Shown here: positions 15,774-24,705 of the stretch, piece by piece
Layout of the letters: each line of letters opens with the position of its first letter
Position numbering within the stretch: position 1 is the stretch's first letter
Assembly: GCA_903895005.1 (NCBI GenBank)
Contig: CAITSH010000036.1
Span: forward strand, 1-34,165
Reading direction: 5' to 3'
Source: an uncultured Pseudomonadota bacterium
Lineage (GTDB): Bacteria > Pseudomonadota > Gammaproteobacteria > Burkholderiales > SG8-39
Length of the DNA stretch: 34,165 nt
Program-made: the position numbers and the translations under genes
Notes under the pieces: generated by a model
The model's database searches: none
The model's input: the letters and a program-made list of their open reading frames with translations, nothing else
Told to the model about the DNA's origin: nothing

Positions 15774-16781
15774 ATGGCAAAAATAGACCAACACACGCTT
15801 ACCGAAATCGCCCGCGAAGCGTTCTCGCGTGCCGGGGCGCACCAGGGAATGGCGCAGGCCAGCGCGTGCGCCCTGGTGGCCGCCGACATGCAGGGCCTTC
15901 CCTCGCACGGTGTGTCGCGCGTGCCGTTTTATTGCGGCATGCTCAAAAGCGGCCGTGCAGACGGCAGCGCCCACCCGCGTGTCATGTCCGATCACAAGGC
16001 AGTCTGCGTCATCGACAATGCCGGCGGTCTTGGCTATGAGGGCTGCGCAATGGCCGCAGGCGAGGCGGTGCGGCGCGCACGCGATTACGGCATCGGCTAC
16101 GCCGGCATTACCAACGGACATCACATCGGCGCGCTGGCTCTCGCCCTGGAGCCGATGGCCGCGGCGGGCCAAATTGGCATCGCATTGTCGAATTCGCCTG
16201 CGGCCATGCCGGTGTGGGGAGGCAGGACAGGTACATTGGGGACCAATCCTGTTGCCGCAATTTTCCCGCGGGAGGGCACCGATCCTGTGGTCATAGACTT
16301 GTCCATGACCACGGTGACGCGCGGCCGCATCATGCTGGCGGCGCAAAAAGGCGAGCGCATTCCCGAGGGCTGGGCGCTGGACCGCCACGGCAAGCCGACC
16401 ACAGATCCGCAGGAGGTTCTCGAGGCGGGCACCCTGTTCCCGGTCGGTGGCAGCAAGGGCGCCATGCTGGCGCTGGTGTTTGAGCTCCTGTGCACCGCGC
16501 TCACCGGGGCGGCCATCAGCCGTGACAACGATTCGTTTTGGGTTGAGCAGGGAAACCGGCCCAGCCTGGGGCAGGGCTTCTTCGCCATCGATCCGGGGGC
16601 TGCGGCCGGACGCGGGGTCTATAACGAGCGCGTCGAGGCGCTGATTACCATGATGCTCTCCGAGGAGGGCGTGCGCCTGCCAGGCGGGCGCCGTTTCAGC
16701 GCGCAGCGGCTTGCGCTGGAGCAGGGGATCGACGTGCCCGACGGCCTGCTCGTTAAGCTGCGCGAACTTGCCGGTGCCTGA
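15774..16781 (+). CDS. Ldh2/malate-type NAD(P)-dependent 2-hydroxyacid dehydrogenase
   Basis: A 335-residue member of the Ldh2 (type 2 malate/lactate dehydrogenase) family, which does not use the classic Rossmann fold. Conserved features: PSHGVSRVPFY with catalytic-type His45, the NGHHIGA motif (114-120), ALSNSPAAMPVWGGR, GTLGTNPVAAIFP (154-166) and GGSKGAMLAL (225-234). Known members oxidise malate, lactate, ureidoglycolate or sulfolactate, or reduce cyclic imino acids, so the substrate is open. The family includes ComC, the L-sulfolactate dehydrogenase, of interest because a SuyAB-like lyase is encoded in the same window. It lies ten bases after the EamA gene and nine before ogt, all co-directional. 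Confidence 0.88.
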   Translation: MAKIDQHTLTEIAREAFSRAGAHQGMAQASACALVAADMQGLPSHGVSRVPFYCGMLKSGRADGSAHPRVMSDHKAVCVIDNAGGLGYEGCAMAAGEAVRRARDYGIGYAGITNGHHIGALALALEPMAAAGQIGIALSNSPAAMPVWGGRTGTLGTNPVAAIFPREGTDPVVIDLSMTTVTRGRIMLAAQKGERIPEGWALDRHGKPTTDPQEVLEAGTLFPVGGSKGAMLALVFELLCTALTGAAISRDNDSFWVEQGNRPSLGQGFFAIDPGAAAGRGVYNERVEALITMMLSEEGVRLPGGRRFSAQRLALEQGIDVPDGLLVKLRELAGA

Positions 16782-16789
16782 TTCGAACA

Positions 16790-17422
16790 ATGTCCAAGTC
16801 CTCACGTGATTTCCGCGACGCCGGCACGGATCCGGTGATCGTGCCAAAGCGTGCAAGGCCGCGTGCAGACGGTTCTTTCCAGGCGAGGTTGCAGACGCCT
16901 TTCGCGCTGGTGGGAATTCGCACCGAAGGCGAGGTCCTCGCCGAGATCATGTTCTTGCCGCCTTCCATCGGGACGCTGCCGCCGCTTAACAAGCTTGCCG
17001 AGCGCGCCTGCGCCCAAATCGAGAAATATGCCGATGACCCGGAATTTCGTTTTCGCCTGCCGCTCAAAAACGTCGGCACTGATTTCCAGCGCCGGGTGTG
17101 GGCCGCCATTGCGGCGGTGCCCTGCGGGCAGACGCTGAGCTACGGGCGCATGGCACGCAGCATGGGTTCGGCTGCACGTGCGGTGGGACAGGCCTGCGGC
17201 TCCAATTTTTTTCCGCTGGCCATTCCCTGTCACCGCGTTATCGCTGCGACGGGGCTGGGTGGATTTGCGCACAAGGGCGGCGGCTACCTGATCGAGGTGA
17301 AGCGTCGTTTGCTGGCACACGAAGGCGTTATAGGTTTGACTCCGGGCGCGCAATCGGGGATCGCGCGGGGCCGGATGGAAGGTCATTCAGGGAATCTTTT
17401 TTGGCGCCATGAAGGACGGTGA
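16790..17422 (+). CDS. ogt: Methylated-DNA--protein-cysteine methyltransferase
   Basis: A 210-residue O6-alkylguanine-DNA alkyltransferase, which repairs alkylated guanine by transferring the alkyl group to its own cysteine. The active-site PCHRV is present with Cys147, preceded by the helix-turn-helix part (VGTDFQRRVWAAIAAVPCGQ, SYGRMA) and the Asn/Arg finger region ARAVGQACGSN. About 30 basic residues precede the usual start and about 30 follow HEG, so it is longer than E. coli Ogt (171 residues); an internal start cannot be excluded. Its last 14 bases overlap the start of xerD, which suggests coupled translation. Confidence 0.92.
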   Translation: MSKSSRDFRDAGTDPVIVPKRARPRADGSFQARLQTPFALVGIRTEGEVLAEIMFLPPSIGTLPPLNKLAERACAQIEKYADDPEFRFRLPLKNVGTDFQRRVWAAIAAVPCGQTLSYGRMARSMGSAARAVGQACGSNFFPLAIPCHRVIAATGLGGFAHKGGGYLIEVKRRLLAHEGVIGLTPGAQSGIARGRMEGHSGNLFWRHEGR

Positions 17423-18332
17423 CGCCGCGCTGCTGGATGAATTCTGCGACCAGCTCTGGTTGGAAGACGGGTTGTCGAAGAACACCCTGGAGTCTTACCG
17501 TCGTGACCTGCGGCAATTTGGCGACTGGCTGGCCGGGGCGACGGCGCGCGCCCTGCTCGAGGCAGGCGAGGCGGATATTGCTGGCTACCTGTCGGACCGG
17601 CGGAGTCGCGCGGCGGGCGCCGGTCCGCGCGGCGCGGTCAAGGCCAGCACCCAGGCGCGGCTGCAATCCAGCTTAAAGCGTTTTTATCACTTTGCGTTGC
17701 GCGCCAATCGCATCACCGTCGATCCGACGGCAAAACTCGACTCACCGAAAAAGCCGCCGCGCTTTCCAAAAACGCTGACCGAGTCTGACGTCGAGGCGCT
17801 GCTTGGCGCGCCGCAGGTGGAAACCACGCTCGGATTACGTGACCGCACCATGCTTGAAGTGTTGTACGCCAGCGGCCTGCGCGTTTCCGAACTGGTGGCG
17901 CTGAAAATCGCCGAAGTCAGCCTCGACATGGGCGTGGTGCGCGTCTTTGGCAAGGGTGCAAAGGAGAGATTGGTTCCCCTTGGTGAGGAGGCGATGGACT
18001 GGATCAACCGGTACTTGGGTGAGGCGCGCCCGGACTTGCTCAAGGGACGGCAGTCTGACGCCGTGTTCGTGACTGCGCGCGGGGAGGCGATGACGCGCCA
18101 GGCGTTCTGGTATCTGCTCAAGCGCCACGCCGCCGTTTCAGTGCCGGGAAAATCGCTGTCACCCCATACCCTGCGCCATGCCTTTGCCACCCACCTGATC
18201 AACCACGGTGCCGACCTGCGCGTGGTGCAGATGCTGCTCGGGCATTCCGATATTTCGACAACGCAGATTTATACCTATGTCGCACGTGAGCGGCTGAAAT
18301 CGCTGCACCAAAAGCATCATCCGCGTGGATGA
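17409..18332 (+). CDS. xerD: Site-specific tyrosine recombinase XerD
   Basis: A 307-residue tyrosine recombinase that with XerC resolves chromosome dimers at dif. The N-terminal SAM-like core-binding domain covers ~8-105, the catalytic domain ~120-307. All catalytic residues are seen: R158 (GLRVSEL), K182 (GKGAKER), H253 and R256 (HTLRH), H279 (GHS) and Y288 (QIYTYV). The C-terminus, LKSLHQKHHPRG, closely matches the E. coli XerD tail and separates it from phage integrases and XerC. The ATG overlaps ogt by 14 bases. Its housekeeping setting argues against a mobile element. Confidence 0.96.
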   Translation: MKDGDAALLDEFCDQLWLEDGLSKNTLESYRRDLRQFGDWLAGATARALLEAGEADIAGYLSDRRSRAAGAGPRGAVKASTQARLQSSLKRFYHFALRANRITVDPTAKLDSPKKPPRFPKTLTESDVEALLGAPQVETTLGLRDRTMLEVLYASGLRVSELVALKIAEVSLDMGVVRVFGKGAKERLVPLGEEAMDWINRYLGEARPDLLKGRQSDAVFVTARGEAMTRQAFWYLLKRHAAVSVPGKSLSPHTLRHAFATHLINHGADLRVVQMLLGHSDISTTQIYTYVARERLKSLHQKHHPRG

Positions 18333-18344
18333 GGCGGGACTGAA

Positions 18345-18830
18345 ATGGCAAAACATGTTTCCGAGACGCCGGCGACGGCCGTGTTGAAAAAACAGGGGGT
18401 TGTTTTTTCGGAACACCCCTATGAGTACGAGGAGCACGGCGGCACCGCGGTGTCGGCGCGCGAGCTCGGGGTGCCTGAAAGCGCCGTGGTAAAAACACTT
18501 GTCATGCAGGACGACAAGGCGGCGCCGCTGATTGTGCTGATGCACGGGGACCGCAAGGTGTCGACCAAGAATCTCGCGCGCCAGATCGGCGTCAAGAGCG
18601 TCGCGCCGTGCACGCCCGAGGTGGCACAGCGTCATTCGGGCTATCAGGTCGGTGGCACTTCGCCCTTTGGTACCCGTAAGCACATGCCGGTGTTTGTCGA
18701 AAAGACCGTGCTTGACCTGGAAAAGATTTACATCAACGGCGGTCGCCGCGGTTACCTCGTGGGCATCGCCCCGAAGGAGTTGACGCGCGTGTTGCAGGCT
18801 GTGACCGTGGAGGTCGCGCTGCCTGACTGA
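18345..18830 (+). CDS. ybaK: Cys-tRNA(Pro)/Cys-tRNA(Cys) deacylase YbaK
   Basis: A 161-residue YbaK/EbsC protein that hydrolyses mischarged Cys-tRNA(Pro). Family features: TPATAVLKKQGVVF at the start, the conserved VVKTLVMQ with the essential lysine (K50 here), VSTKNLARQIG, GGTSPFGTRK and INGGRRGYLVGI. Length and domain are complete. It begins 12 bases after xerD and is co-directional with it. A 91-base gap to the convergent folB holds nothing else that I can identify. Confidence 0.93.
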   Translation: MAKHVSETPATAVLKKQGVVFSEHPYEYEEHGGTAVSARELGVPESAVVKTLVMQDDKAAPLIVLMHGDRKVSTKNLARQIGVKSVAPCTPEVAQRHSGYQVGGTSPFGTRKHMPVFVEKTVLDLEKIYINGGRRGYLVGIAPKELTRVLQAVTVEVALPD

Positions 18831-18921
18831 TGTGTTGCTCTCCGGTAGCGACGGTGGCAATAGGCTGGAAACCGTTGATTGGCGCGGGTTTCTGGATGGG
18901 TGTGCATTTTTTTGAGAAGGT

Positions 18922-19278
18922 TCAGTCGGCTTTGCGACTGCGCTCTATGGTCACGCCCACCCGCTTGGCTTCCCGGATGATGCCGATTTTTTCGACACTG
19001 ACCCTGACCCAGGGCGCGTTCATTTCATCGATAAGGATTGTGGCGATGCGCTCGGCCATGTTCTCTATAAGGCCGAAGCGCGTATCGGCGAAAAGCTGGC
19101 GCAGGCGTTCGACCACCACGGCGTAGTCGATGGTGTCGGCGACGCGTTCGCTCTTGAACACCGCTGACGGGACGCCGATTTCAATGTCCAGTCGCACCGT
19201 TTGCGGTGCGAATTTCTCGCGCTTGTAAATGCCGACCCAGGCGTTGAGCTTGAGTTCGCGGATGAAAATGGTATCCAT
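18922..19278 (-). CDS. folB: Dihydroneopterin aldolase
   Basis: A 118-residue FolB, which converts 7,8-dihydroneopterin to 6-hydroxymethyl-dihydropterin and glycolaldehyde in folate synthesis. The active-site residues line up: E21 (GIYKRE), Y52 (DYAVV), E72 (LIENMAERIA) and K97 (VEKIGII). The frame is open upstream to 19491, but family alignment places the start at the ATG at 19278 (MDTIFIREL). No strong ribosome-binding site is visible there. It is divergent from plsY, an arrangement common in Betaproteobacteria and Gammaproteobacteria. Confidence 0.93.
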   Translation of the reverse strand: MDTIFIRELKLNAWVGIYKREKFAPQTVRLDIEIGVPSAVFKSERVADTIDYAVVVERLRQLFADTRFGLIENMAERIATILIDEMNAPWVRVSVEKIGIIREAKRVGVTIERSRKAD

Positions 19279-19299
19279 ATGGAAAAGCGGCCCGGGTCT

Positions 19300-19325
19300 T
19301 TGACACGTTGATAACACGCTAAAAT
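19300..19325 (+). promoter_or_regulatory. Possible promoter in the folB/plsY intergenic region
   Basis: A consensus TTGACA (19300-19305) is followed by TAAAAT (19320-19325) on the + strand toward plsY. The spacer is only 14 bases, shorter than the usual 16-18, so this is tentative. No other element stands out in the 212-base gap. Confidence 0.3.
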
Positions 19326-19490
19326 GCGAAGCGTTAATCGCAAGCGGATATTGCCAGTGCATGGCGGTGCGTGAATTGTAAGCGCTATGCCTGTCTTCAT
19401 GTTTCACGTATGAGTACTTGGCCGGCGACGCGCTGCCGCGCAAGTTTGTTCTCGAGGTGGGTTGATGCACATTTATCAGGTAACCGGGCA

Positions 19491-20117
19491 ATGCTGATTG
19501 CAGTTGTGTTTGTTATCGCGGCCTATCTCATCGGTTCGCTCTCGTTCGCCGTCATTGTCAGCAAGGCCTTCGGCCTGCCGGATCCGCACAGCTACGGTTC
19601 CGGGAATCCGGGGGCGACCAACGTGCTGCGCAGCGGCAAAAAGCTTGCGGCCTTGCTCACACTGGCAGGCGATGCCGGAAAAGGCTGGCTTGCTGTCATG
19701 CTCGCGTTGTTGATTTCGCCGCAATTTGCGCCGGGAGAACAAGGTACGCAGATCGCCGCGGGCGTCGCCTTTGCCGTGTTTCTCGGCCATCTTTTCCCCC
19801 TTTATTTTGGCTTCAAGGGTGGCAAGGGTGTCGCCACCGCGCTGGGGATACTTTTGGCGATCAATGCGTGGCTTGGGTTGGCGACACTGGCGACCTGGAT
19901 CATCATCGCGGTGTTCTTCCGGATCTCCTCGCTTGCGGCGATCATCGCCGCCGTGTTCGCGCCGTTTTGCACCTTCTGGTGGTTCGGGCTCTCGCCTTAC
20001 ACCTTCGCCGTACTCGGCATTTCGTTGCTGCTCGTATGGCGGCATGAGGCCAATATACGCAAGTTACTTGCAGGCCAGGAAAGCCGCATCGGCCAAAAGG
20101 CGGCGCCCCGCCCGTAA
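19491..20117 (+). CDS. plsY: Glycerol-3-phosphate acyltransferase PlsY
   Basis: A 208-residue inner-membrane enzyme that transfers the acyl group from acyl-phosphate to glycerol-3-phosphate, the first step of phospholipid synthesis. Motifs seen: [18 protein letters not shown] in the first cytoplasmic loop, [18 protein letters not shown] in the second, and [15 protein letters not shown] at the end, with five to seven hydrophobic helices between. The frame is open back to 19371, but the ATG at 19491 gives the standard N-terminus [18 protein letters not shown]. It converges with tsaD across a 34-base gap. Confidence 0.95.
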   Translation: MLIAVVFVIAAYLIGSLSFAVIVSKAFGLPDPHSYGSGNPGATNVLRSGKKLAALLTLAGDAGKGWLAVMLALLISPQFAPGEQGTQIAAGVAFAVFLGHLFPLYFGFKGGKGVATALGILLAINAWLGLATLATWIIIAVFFRISSLAAIIAAVFAPFCTFWWFGLSPYTFAVLGISLLLVWRHEANIRKLLAGQESRIGQKAAPRP

Positions 20118-20151
20118 CTGCGTCGTTCCGGCGCCGGTCTTCAGTTTTCGG

Positions 20152-21192
20152 TCAGAGCGTGGCCAGATCCCAGCGCGGCCTGACGGTAAAACCGCGCGAG
20201 GGTGTTGCGCCCGAATCCCGGGTGCCCGCCTGCAGGCGAAGCGCACCGACCAGCGCGATCATCGCGCCGTTATCGGTACACAACTCCATTTCGGGGTAGT
20301 ACACCCGCAAGCCGCGTGACGCCGCGGCGGCGTCAAGGGTGGCGCGCAAGTGCCGGTTGGCGCCGACACCGCCGGCGACCACAAGGCTTCTCATCCCGGT
20401 CTGGTCGAGTGCCGCAAGCGATTTTGAAACCAGCACATCGATGATGGCTTCCTCGACGGACCGGGCTAGGTCCGGACGATCTGCGATGGTGAAGGACTCC
20501 GCTTTGGCTGCGAGCATTACCGCGGTTTTCAATCCGCTGAAACTGAAATCGAGGTCGCGGCTTTTTTGCATCGGCCGGGGCAGGCGGAAGCGTCCGGGGC
20601 TGCCCGCCTGCGCGAGGCGTGACAGCGCCGGTCCACCCGGATAGGGCAGACCGAGGATTTTTGCGCTCTTGTCGAAGGCTTCGCCCGCGGCATCGTCGAG
20701 CGTTTCACCAAGCAGGGTGTAATCGCCTACGGCGGCAACGCGCATCAATTGGGTGTGGCCGCCCGATACGAGCAGGGCGACAAACGGAAATACCGGCGGG
20801 TCGCGCGACAGCAGCGGAGACAACAGGTGGCCTTCAAGGTGATGGACCGGAACGGCCGGGATGCCGAGTCCGTAGGCCAGCGCGGCGCCGACCGAGGCTC
20901 CTACCAACAGGGCCCCGGAGAGGCCCGGACCCTGCGTATAAGCGACGGCATCGAGGTCTTGCATGCTTACGCCGGCTTCGGACACTACTTTTCTCACCAG
21001 CGGCAATACACGCCGGATGTGGTCGCGCGAAGCCAGTTCCGGCACGACGCCACCATACTCGTTGTGCATCGCCACCTGGGAATGGATGGCGTGTCCGAGC
21101 AATCCGGCCAGGGGTGTGCCGCCGGCGCGCACCGAGTCATACAGGGCGATGCCCGTTTCGTCGCAGGAGGTTTCTATGCCGAGTATGAGCAT
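20152..21192 (-). CDS. tsaD: tRNA N6-adenosine threonylcarbamoyltransferase TsaD
   Basis: A 346-residue ASKHA-fold protein of the t6A-synthesis complex (with TsaB and TsaE) that transfers the threonylcarbamoyl group to A37 of ANN-decoding tRNAs. It begins with the signature [16 protein letters not shown], has the metal-binding H118-xxx-H122 (HHLEGH), [29 protein letters not shown] and [10 protein letters not shown] with the final metal-binding aspartate. Length is standard. It begins only 11 bases after the stop of the histidine-kinase gene on the same strand, so it may be co-transcribed with the two-component system, an unusual place for an essential gene. Confidence 0.97.
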   Translation of the reverse strand: MLILGIETSCDETGIALYDSVRAGGTPLAGLLGHAIHSQVAMHNEYGGVVPELASRDHIRRVLPLVRKVVSEAGVSMQDLDAVAYTQGPGLSGALLVGASVGAALAYGLGIPAVPVHHLEGHLLSPLLSRDPPVFPFVALLVSGGHTQLMRVAAVGDYTLLGETLDDAAGEAFDKSAKILGLPYPGGPALSRLAQAGSPGRFRLPRPMQKSRDLDFSFSGLKTAVMLAAKAESFTIADRPDLARSVEEAIIDVLVSKSLAALDQTGMRSLVVAGGVGANRHLRATLDAAAASRGLRVYYPEMELCTDNGAMIALVGALRLQAGTRDSGATPSRGFTVRPRWDLATL

Positions 21193-21203
21193 GCGCAGGC
21201 TGC

Positions 21204-22586
21204 CTAGCTTTTTGCGAAGGTGACGCGCACGCGCGTGCCGGTACCCGAGTCCGGGCTGTCGAGGGTGAGCGCAGCCCCGTGTGCGAGCACGATTTCACTC
21301 ACGATGGCAAGGCCGAGACCGGAGCCGCCGCCAGGGCTGCCGGGCGGGCGGTAAAAGCGTTCAAACACTTTGCCCCGTTCGGATTCCGGGATGCCGGGAC
21401 CGTCGTCCTCGATGGTGATCTGGGGTACCGGGCTTGCCGTGACCGACAGGGTGATGCTGCCGCCGTTGCGACCATAGCGCACGGCGTTGTCGATAAGATT
21501 GGAGATAAGTTCTTGCAGGAGCAGCACATCGCCGCGGATCCGCGCCGGCCGCTCGCTGCCTGCAAAACCGAGGTCGATATTGTGCTCGAGCGCGCGGGGA
21601 ACCCACTGCATTCCCGTTTCGCGTGCTAGCTCGTTGAGGTCGATATAGGTAAAGCGCGTTTCGTCGCTCGCCCCCGGTTCGGCGCGGGCGAGGGTAAGCA
21701 ACTGGTTTGACAGGTGCGCGATGCGCTCGGCTGATTTCTGCAACTGGCCCAGGGCCGGCCTGATCTCGTCCATATCCCTGGCCAGCAGCGCGCGCTCCGT
21801 CTGGATCTTGAGACCGGCGATGGGTGTGCGCAGCTGGTGCGCCGCGTCGGCGATGAAGCGGTGTTGTACCGACAGCGTCTGGCCCAGGCGTTCCATCAGG
21901 TCGTTGATCGCATGGGTTAGGGGGCGCACCTCCGTCGGCACGCGCCGGTCGGGAAGCGGGGAGAGGTCGCGGTACGTGCGCGTGGCGATTTCTTTTTCCA
22001 GCAATAGCAGCGGAACCAGGCCGCTTGTGACGCCGAACCAAACGAGAACGCCGGCCATGCCGATCAGCAGCAGCTGGGGCAGTACCAGGGTCAGCAGGAT
22101 ATCGTTCACAAGATGGGTACGCTTGTTGCGTGTCTCGGCGACCTGCACATTGACCGGCGTTCCGCCGGGGCCGACCGGCAGGTGCAGCGCCACGATGCGC
22201 ACCTTCTGTTCAAGAATGCTGCCCTCGTAATAATGGGCGCGCACGTTTTCGGCAAAAGCGGCCGGGGGATCGGGCATGGCCTTGTGCCCGAACAGGAATC
22301 CTTCGCTAGCCGAACTGATCCGGTAGTAGGTCGTGTCAAGGTCATCCCACTCGAACATCTCGAGCGCTGCCCGCGGAAGGTCGACCACGGTGCGCCCGTT
22401 CACCACTTTGATCTGCTGCGCGAGTGCGCGGGCCGAGTCGTAGAGCGCGCGGTCATAGGCACTGTTGGCGAACCCAAGCGCGATGTAATACGAGGCGGCG
22501 GCCCCGATGCAAAAAAGGGCCACCAACGGCACCATGAGGCGCAGCAGCAGCTGGCGGCGAAGGCTTAACGGAGGCGTTGCCGGCAT
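21204..22586 (-). CDS. Sensor histidine kinase, TctE-like
   Basis: A 460-residue membrane sensor kinase. Transmembrane helix 1 spans ~17-38 and helix 2 ~162-187, with a ~120-residue periplasmic region between that resembles the two-component sensor N-terminal (2CSK_N) domain of TctE/QseC-like kinases. Then come a linker/HAMP-like region (~190-240), the phosphoacceptor H250 in [12 protein letters not shown], the N box [13 protein letters not shown], and the G boxes [19 protein letters not shown] and GSGLGLAIV. All catalytic boxes are intact. Its ATG lies two bases after the stop of the response regulator, so they are translationally coupled. Divergence from the metal efflux genes suggests a metal-sensing role, although the sensor domain type is better known from organic-acid kinases. 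Confidence 0.92.
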   Translation of the reverse strand: MPATPPLSLRRQLLLRLMVPLVALFCIGAAASYYIALGFANSAYDRALYDSARALAQQIKVVNGRTVVDLPRAALEMFEWDDLDTTYYRISSASEGFLFGHKAMPDPPAAFAENVRAHYYEGSILEQKVRIVALHLPVGPGGTPVNVQVAETRNKRTHLVNDILLTLVLPQLLLIGMAGVLVWFGVTSGLVPLLLLEKEIATRTYRDLSPLPDRRVPTEVRPLTHAINDLMERLGQTLSVQHRFIADAAHQLRTPIAGLKIQTERALLARDMDEIRPALGQLQKSAERIAHLSNQLLTLARAEPGASDETRFTYIDLNELARETGMQWVPRALEHNIDLGFAGSERPARIRGDVLLLQELISNLIDNAVRYGRNGGSITLSVTASPVPQITIEDDGPGIPESERGKVFERFYRPPGSPGGGSGLGLAIVSEIVLAHGAALTLDSPDSGTGTRVRVTFAKS

Positions 22587-22588
22587 GT

Positions 22589-23272
22589 TCAGGCGGGTGG
22601 CTGCGCCGACTCGAGCAGGTATCCGAATCCGCGCACCGTGCGAATGTTCACCCTGGCATCGGTGATTTTTTTGCGCAGCCGCGACACGTAAACTTCTATG
22701 GCGTTCTCGGCCAGATCCTCCGCACCACCGGCGAGCCGTTCGTTCAGTTGCTCCTTGCTGACCACGCGACCGGCGCGGCTCATCAGGATTTCCAGCACCC
22801 CGAATTCGCGCGCGGTCAGTTCCAGGGGCCGCGAATCGAGCATTACGCGCCTTGCCGCCATGTCGAGCGTAAGGCCGCCGATCTCGAGCGCCGGCGATGC
22901 CTCGCCCATGCTGCGGCGGATTAGCGCGCGTATGCGCGCCTCCAGTTCGACCAGTTCGAACGGTTTGATCACATAGTCATCGGCGCCAAGGTTGAGCCCC
23001 TTGACGCGGTCGGCGAGTTCGTCCCGCGCAGTGAGCACAAGGACCGGCATTTTTTTCTTGCGCGCGCGCAGGCGCTGCAGCACTTCGAACCCGTCCATGC
23101 GCGGCAACCCGATGTCCAGGATCGTGAGATCGTAATCCTCGGTGCCAAGGGCCTGGTCGGCGTGCGCACCGTCGGCCAGGCAGTCGACAACGTAGCCGTA
23201 CTTGCGCAGCGCGCTGCTCATGCCGTCTGCCAGCACGGCGTCATCTTCGACAATCAGAATGCGAAGGCCCAT
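22589..23272 (-). CDS. OmpR-family response regulator
   Basis: A 227-residue regulator with an N-terminal receiver domain and a C-terminal winged helix. Receiver residues: acidic pair E9/D10/D11 (LIVEDD), phosphoacceptor D53 (ILDIGLPRMDG), T80-region VLVLTARDE, and the Lys of DDYVIKPFEL. The DNA-binding part has PLELTAREFGVLEIL and YVSRLRKKI...IRTVRGFGYLLE, typical of OmpR/PhoB. It is the first gene of the regulator-kinase unit and diverges from the outer-membrane efflux gene across a 108-base gap. By analogy with CzcRS and CusRS it probably activates the efflux operon. I saw no convincing regulator box in the gap. Confidence 0.94.
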   Translation of the reverse strand: MGLRILIVEDDAVLADGMSSALRKYGYVVDCLADGAHADQALGTEDYDLTILDIGLPRMDGFEVLQRLRARKKKMPVLVLTARDELADRVKGLNLGADDYVIKPFELVELEARIRALIRRSMGEASPALEIGGLTLDMAARRVMLDSRPLELTAREFGVLEILMSRAGRVVSKEQLNERLAGGAEDLAENAIEVYVSRLRKKITDARVNIRTVRGFGYLLESAQPPA

Positions 23273-23380
23273 GTTTGGAGCGTATTCCGGTGAAAGAACG
23301 GGGTTTTGAAAGGTGGCTGACAGGTTTGTTGCCTAGAGTGCCGCATTGTTTTCCAAACCGGATACCAAGGCAAGCTTGCG

Positions 23381-24700
23381 ATGACTGGATTGCGGCAGCT
23401 CAAACGGAGCGTACAGGCTTTTGCGTGCGCCGCGTTGTTCATCGCGGGGCCGGCACTCGTGTGCGCGCAGTCGGCGCGTGCCGGGCGCGACGCGTCACCG
23501 AACGCGCTTTCTCTGGCAGATGCCGAGCGCATGATGCTCGATCGAAACCGTGAATTACAGGCGGCGCGGCGCGCCCAGGAATCGGCGCGCGCCGATTCGA
23601 TGGTCGCGGGCCAGGGCGCCAATCCGACGCTGAGCTTACAGGCCCTGAACATCAACCCCGGCCGCGGCATCGGCGCAGGCGGTGTTCGCGACAAGACCGT
23701 GGACACCACGGTACGCATCGACCAGCTGATCGAAAGGGGCGAGAAGCGCGAACTGCGCGTTGCCGCCGCGGAACGCCTTGAAGCTGCGAGTGACGCGGAT
23801 TTTGCAGAAACCAGGCGGCAACAAGGCCTCGTGTTGCGAAACGCCTATTACGAGCTCGCGCTCGCACAGGAAAAAAGCGCGGTGCTCGCCGATACCGCCG
23901 GCTTGTTCGTGAAATCCCTGGAGGCCGCCGAAATGAGGCTCAAGGCCGGCGATATCGCACTGGCCGATCTGGCGCGGCTCCGGGTTGACGCGTTGCGCGC
24001 CGGCAACGATGCACGCGCGGCGGAGGCGGACCGCGCCCGTGCGCAACTGGCGCTCGCCTACATCGTCGGCCTGGAGGGCGATACCCGGGCCATCCGCGCG
24101 ACCGATGCGTGGCCGGCACCAGGTGCGATGCCCGCCGATGCATTACCGGTCGGGATGATCGACCGCCGCCCGGACGTGCGTGCGGCGCAGGCGCGCGTCG
24201 AAGCTTCCGAGCGCGCCCGGGAACTCGCGCGCCGGTTGCGCACTCGGGACGTGTCCGTCGGTGCGCAGTTCGAGCACTGGCCTCAAAGCGAGGCGAACCA
24301 GCAGGGCAGCGGCAACAGCTTCGGCTTTGCCATATCGATTCCGCTGTTTGCCCGGCACTCTTACGGCGGGGAGATCCGCCGCGCCGAAGTGGATTACGAC
24401 GCCGCGCGCGACAATCTTGCTCGGGTGCGCGCCCAGGCCGCGGGCGAATTCGGACGTGCGTGGTCGGACCTGCAATCTGCGGTAGACCGGGTGCGCCGGT
24501 ATGACGGCGGCCTGCTCGCCGAGGCGCGGCGCGCCGCCGAGGCGGCCGAGTATGCCTACAAGAACGGTGCGATCGGCATCATGGATCTGCTGGATGCGCG
24601 CCGCACGCTGCGTGCCACGCAAGTCGATGCCGCGGTCGCGCAGGCCGATCATGCAAAGGCGCTCGCCGCGTGGAGCGCGAGCACCTCATTAGCGGAGTAA
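23381..24700 (+). CDS. TolC/CzcC-family outer membrane efflux protein
   Basis: A 439-residue outer-membrane factor with a signal peptide (SVQAFACAALFIAGPALVCA, cleavage probably before QS) and two long alpha-helical OEP repeats: ALSLADAERMMLDRNRELQ near residue 47, and a second repeat from about residue 270, ending AYKNGAIGIMDLLDARRTL, which is typical of the CzcC/CusC branch. It forms the trimeric channel through which the RND pump expels its substrate. The order outer-membrane factor, adaptor, RND pump matches czcCBA. No lipobox is seen. The stop is five bases before the adaptor ATG. Confidence 0.92.
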   Translation: MTGLRQLKRSVQAFACAALFIAGPALVCAQSARAGRDASPNALSLADAERMMLDRNRELQAARRAQESARADSMVAGQGANPTLSLQALNINPGRGIGAGGVRDKTVDTTVRIDQLIERGEKRELRVAAAERLEAASDADFAETRRQQGLVLRNAYYELALAQEKSAVLADTAGLFVKSLEAAEMRLKAGDIALADLARLRVDALRAGNDARAAEADRARAQLALAYIVGLEGDTRAIRATDAWPAPGAMPADALPVGMIDRRPDVRAAQARVEASERARELARRLRTRDVSVGAQFEHWPQSEANQQGSGNSFGFAISIPLFARHSYGGEIRRAEVDYDAARDNLARVRAQAAGEFGRAWSDLQSAVDRVRRYDGGLLAEARRAAEAAEYAYKNGAIGIMDLLDARRTLRATQVDAAVAQADHAKALAAWSASTSLAE

Positions 24701-24705
24701 TCATT

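Noticed and set aside
14183..15786. Long open frames antisense to and overlapping the PaiB-like and EamA genes (381 codons on -, 453 codons on +)
   Set aside because: Their translations are Arg/Gly/His-rich with no recognisable domain, while the alternative frames encode intact conserved proteins. High GC makes such shadow frames common.
17409..18332. Tyrosine recombinase as a sign of an integrated element
   Set aside because: All features, including the C-terminal tail, match housekeeping XerD; there is no attachment-site duplication, tRNA or phage gene nearby.
23273..23380. Regulator-binding direct or inverted repeats in the two-component/efflux divergent gap
   Set aside because: I searched for CzcR/CusR-like dyads and a -35/-10 pair, and found only weak, poorly spaced matches.
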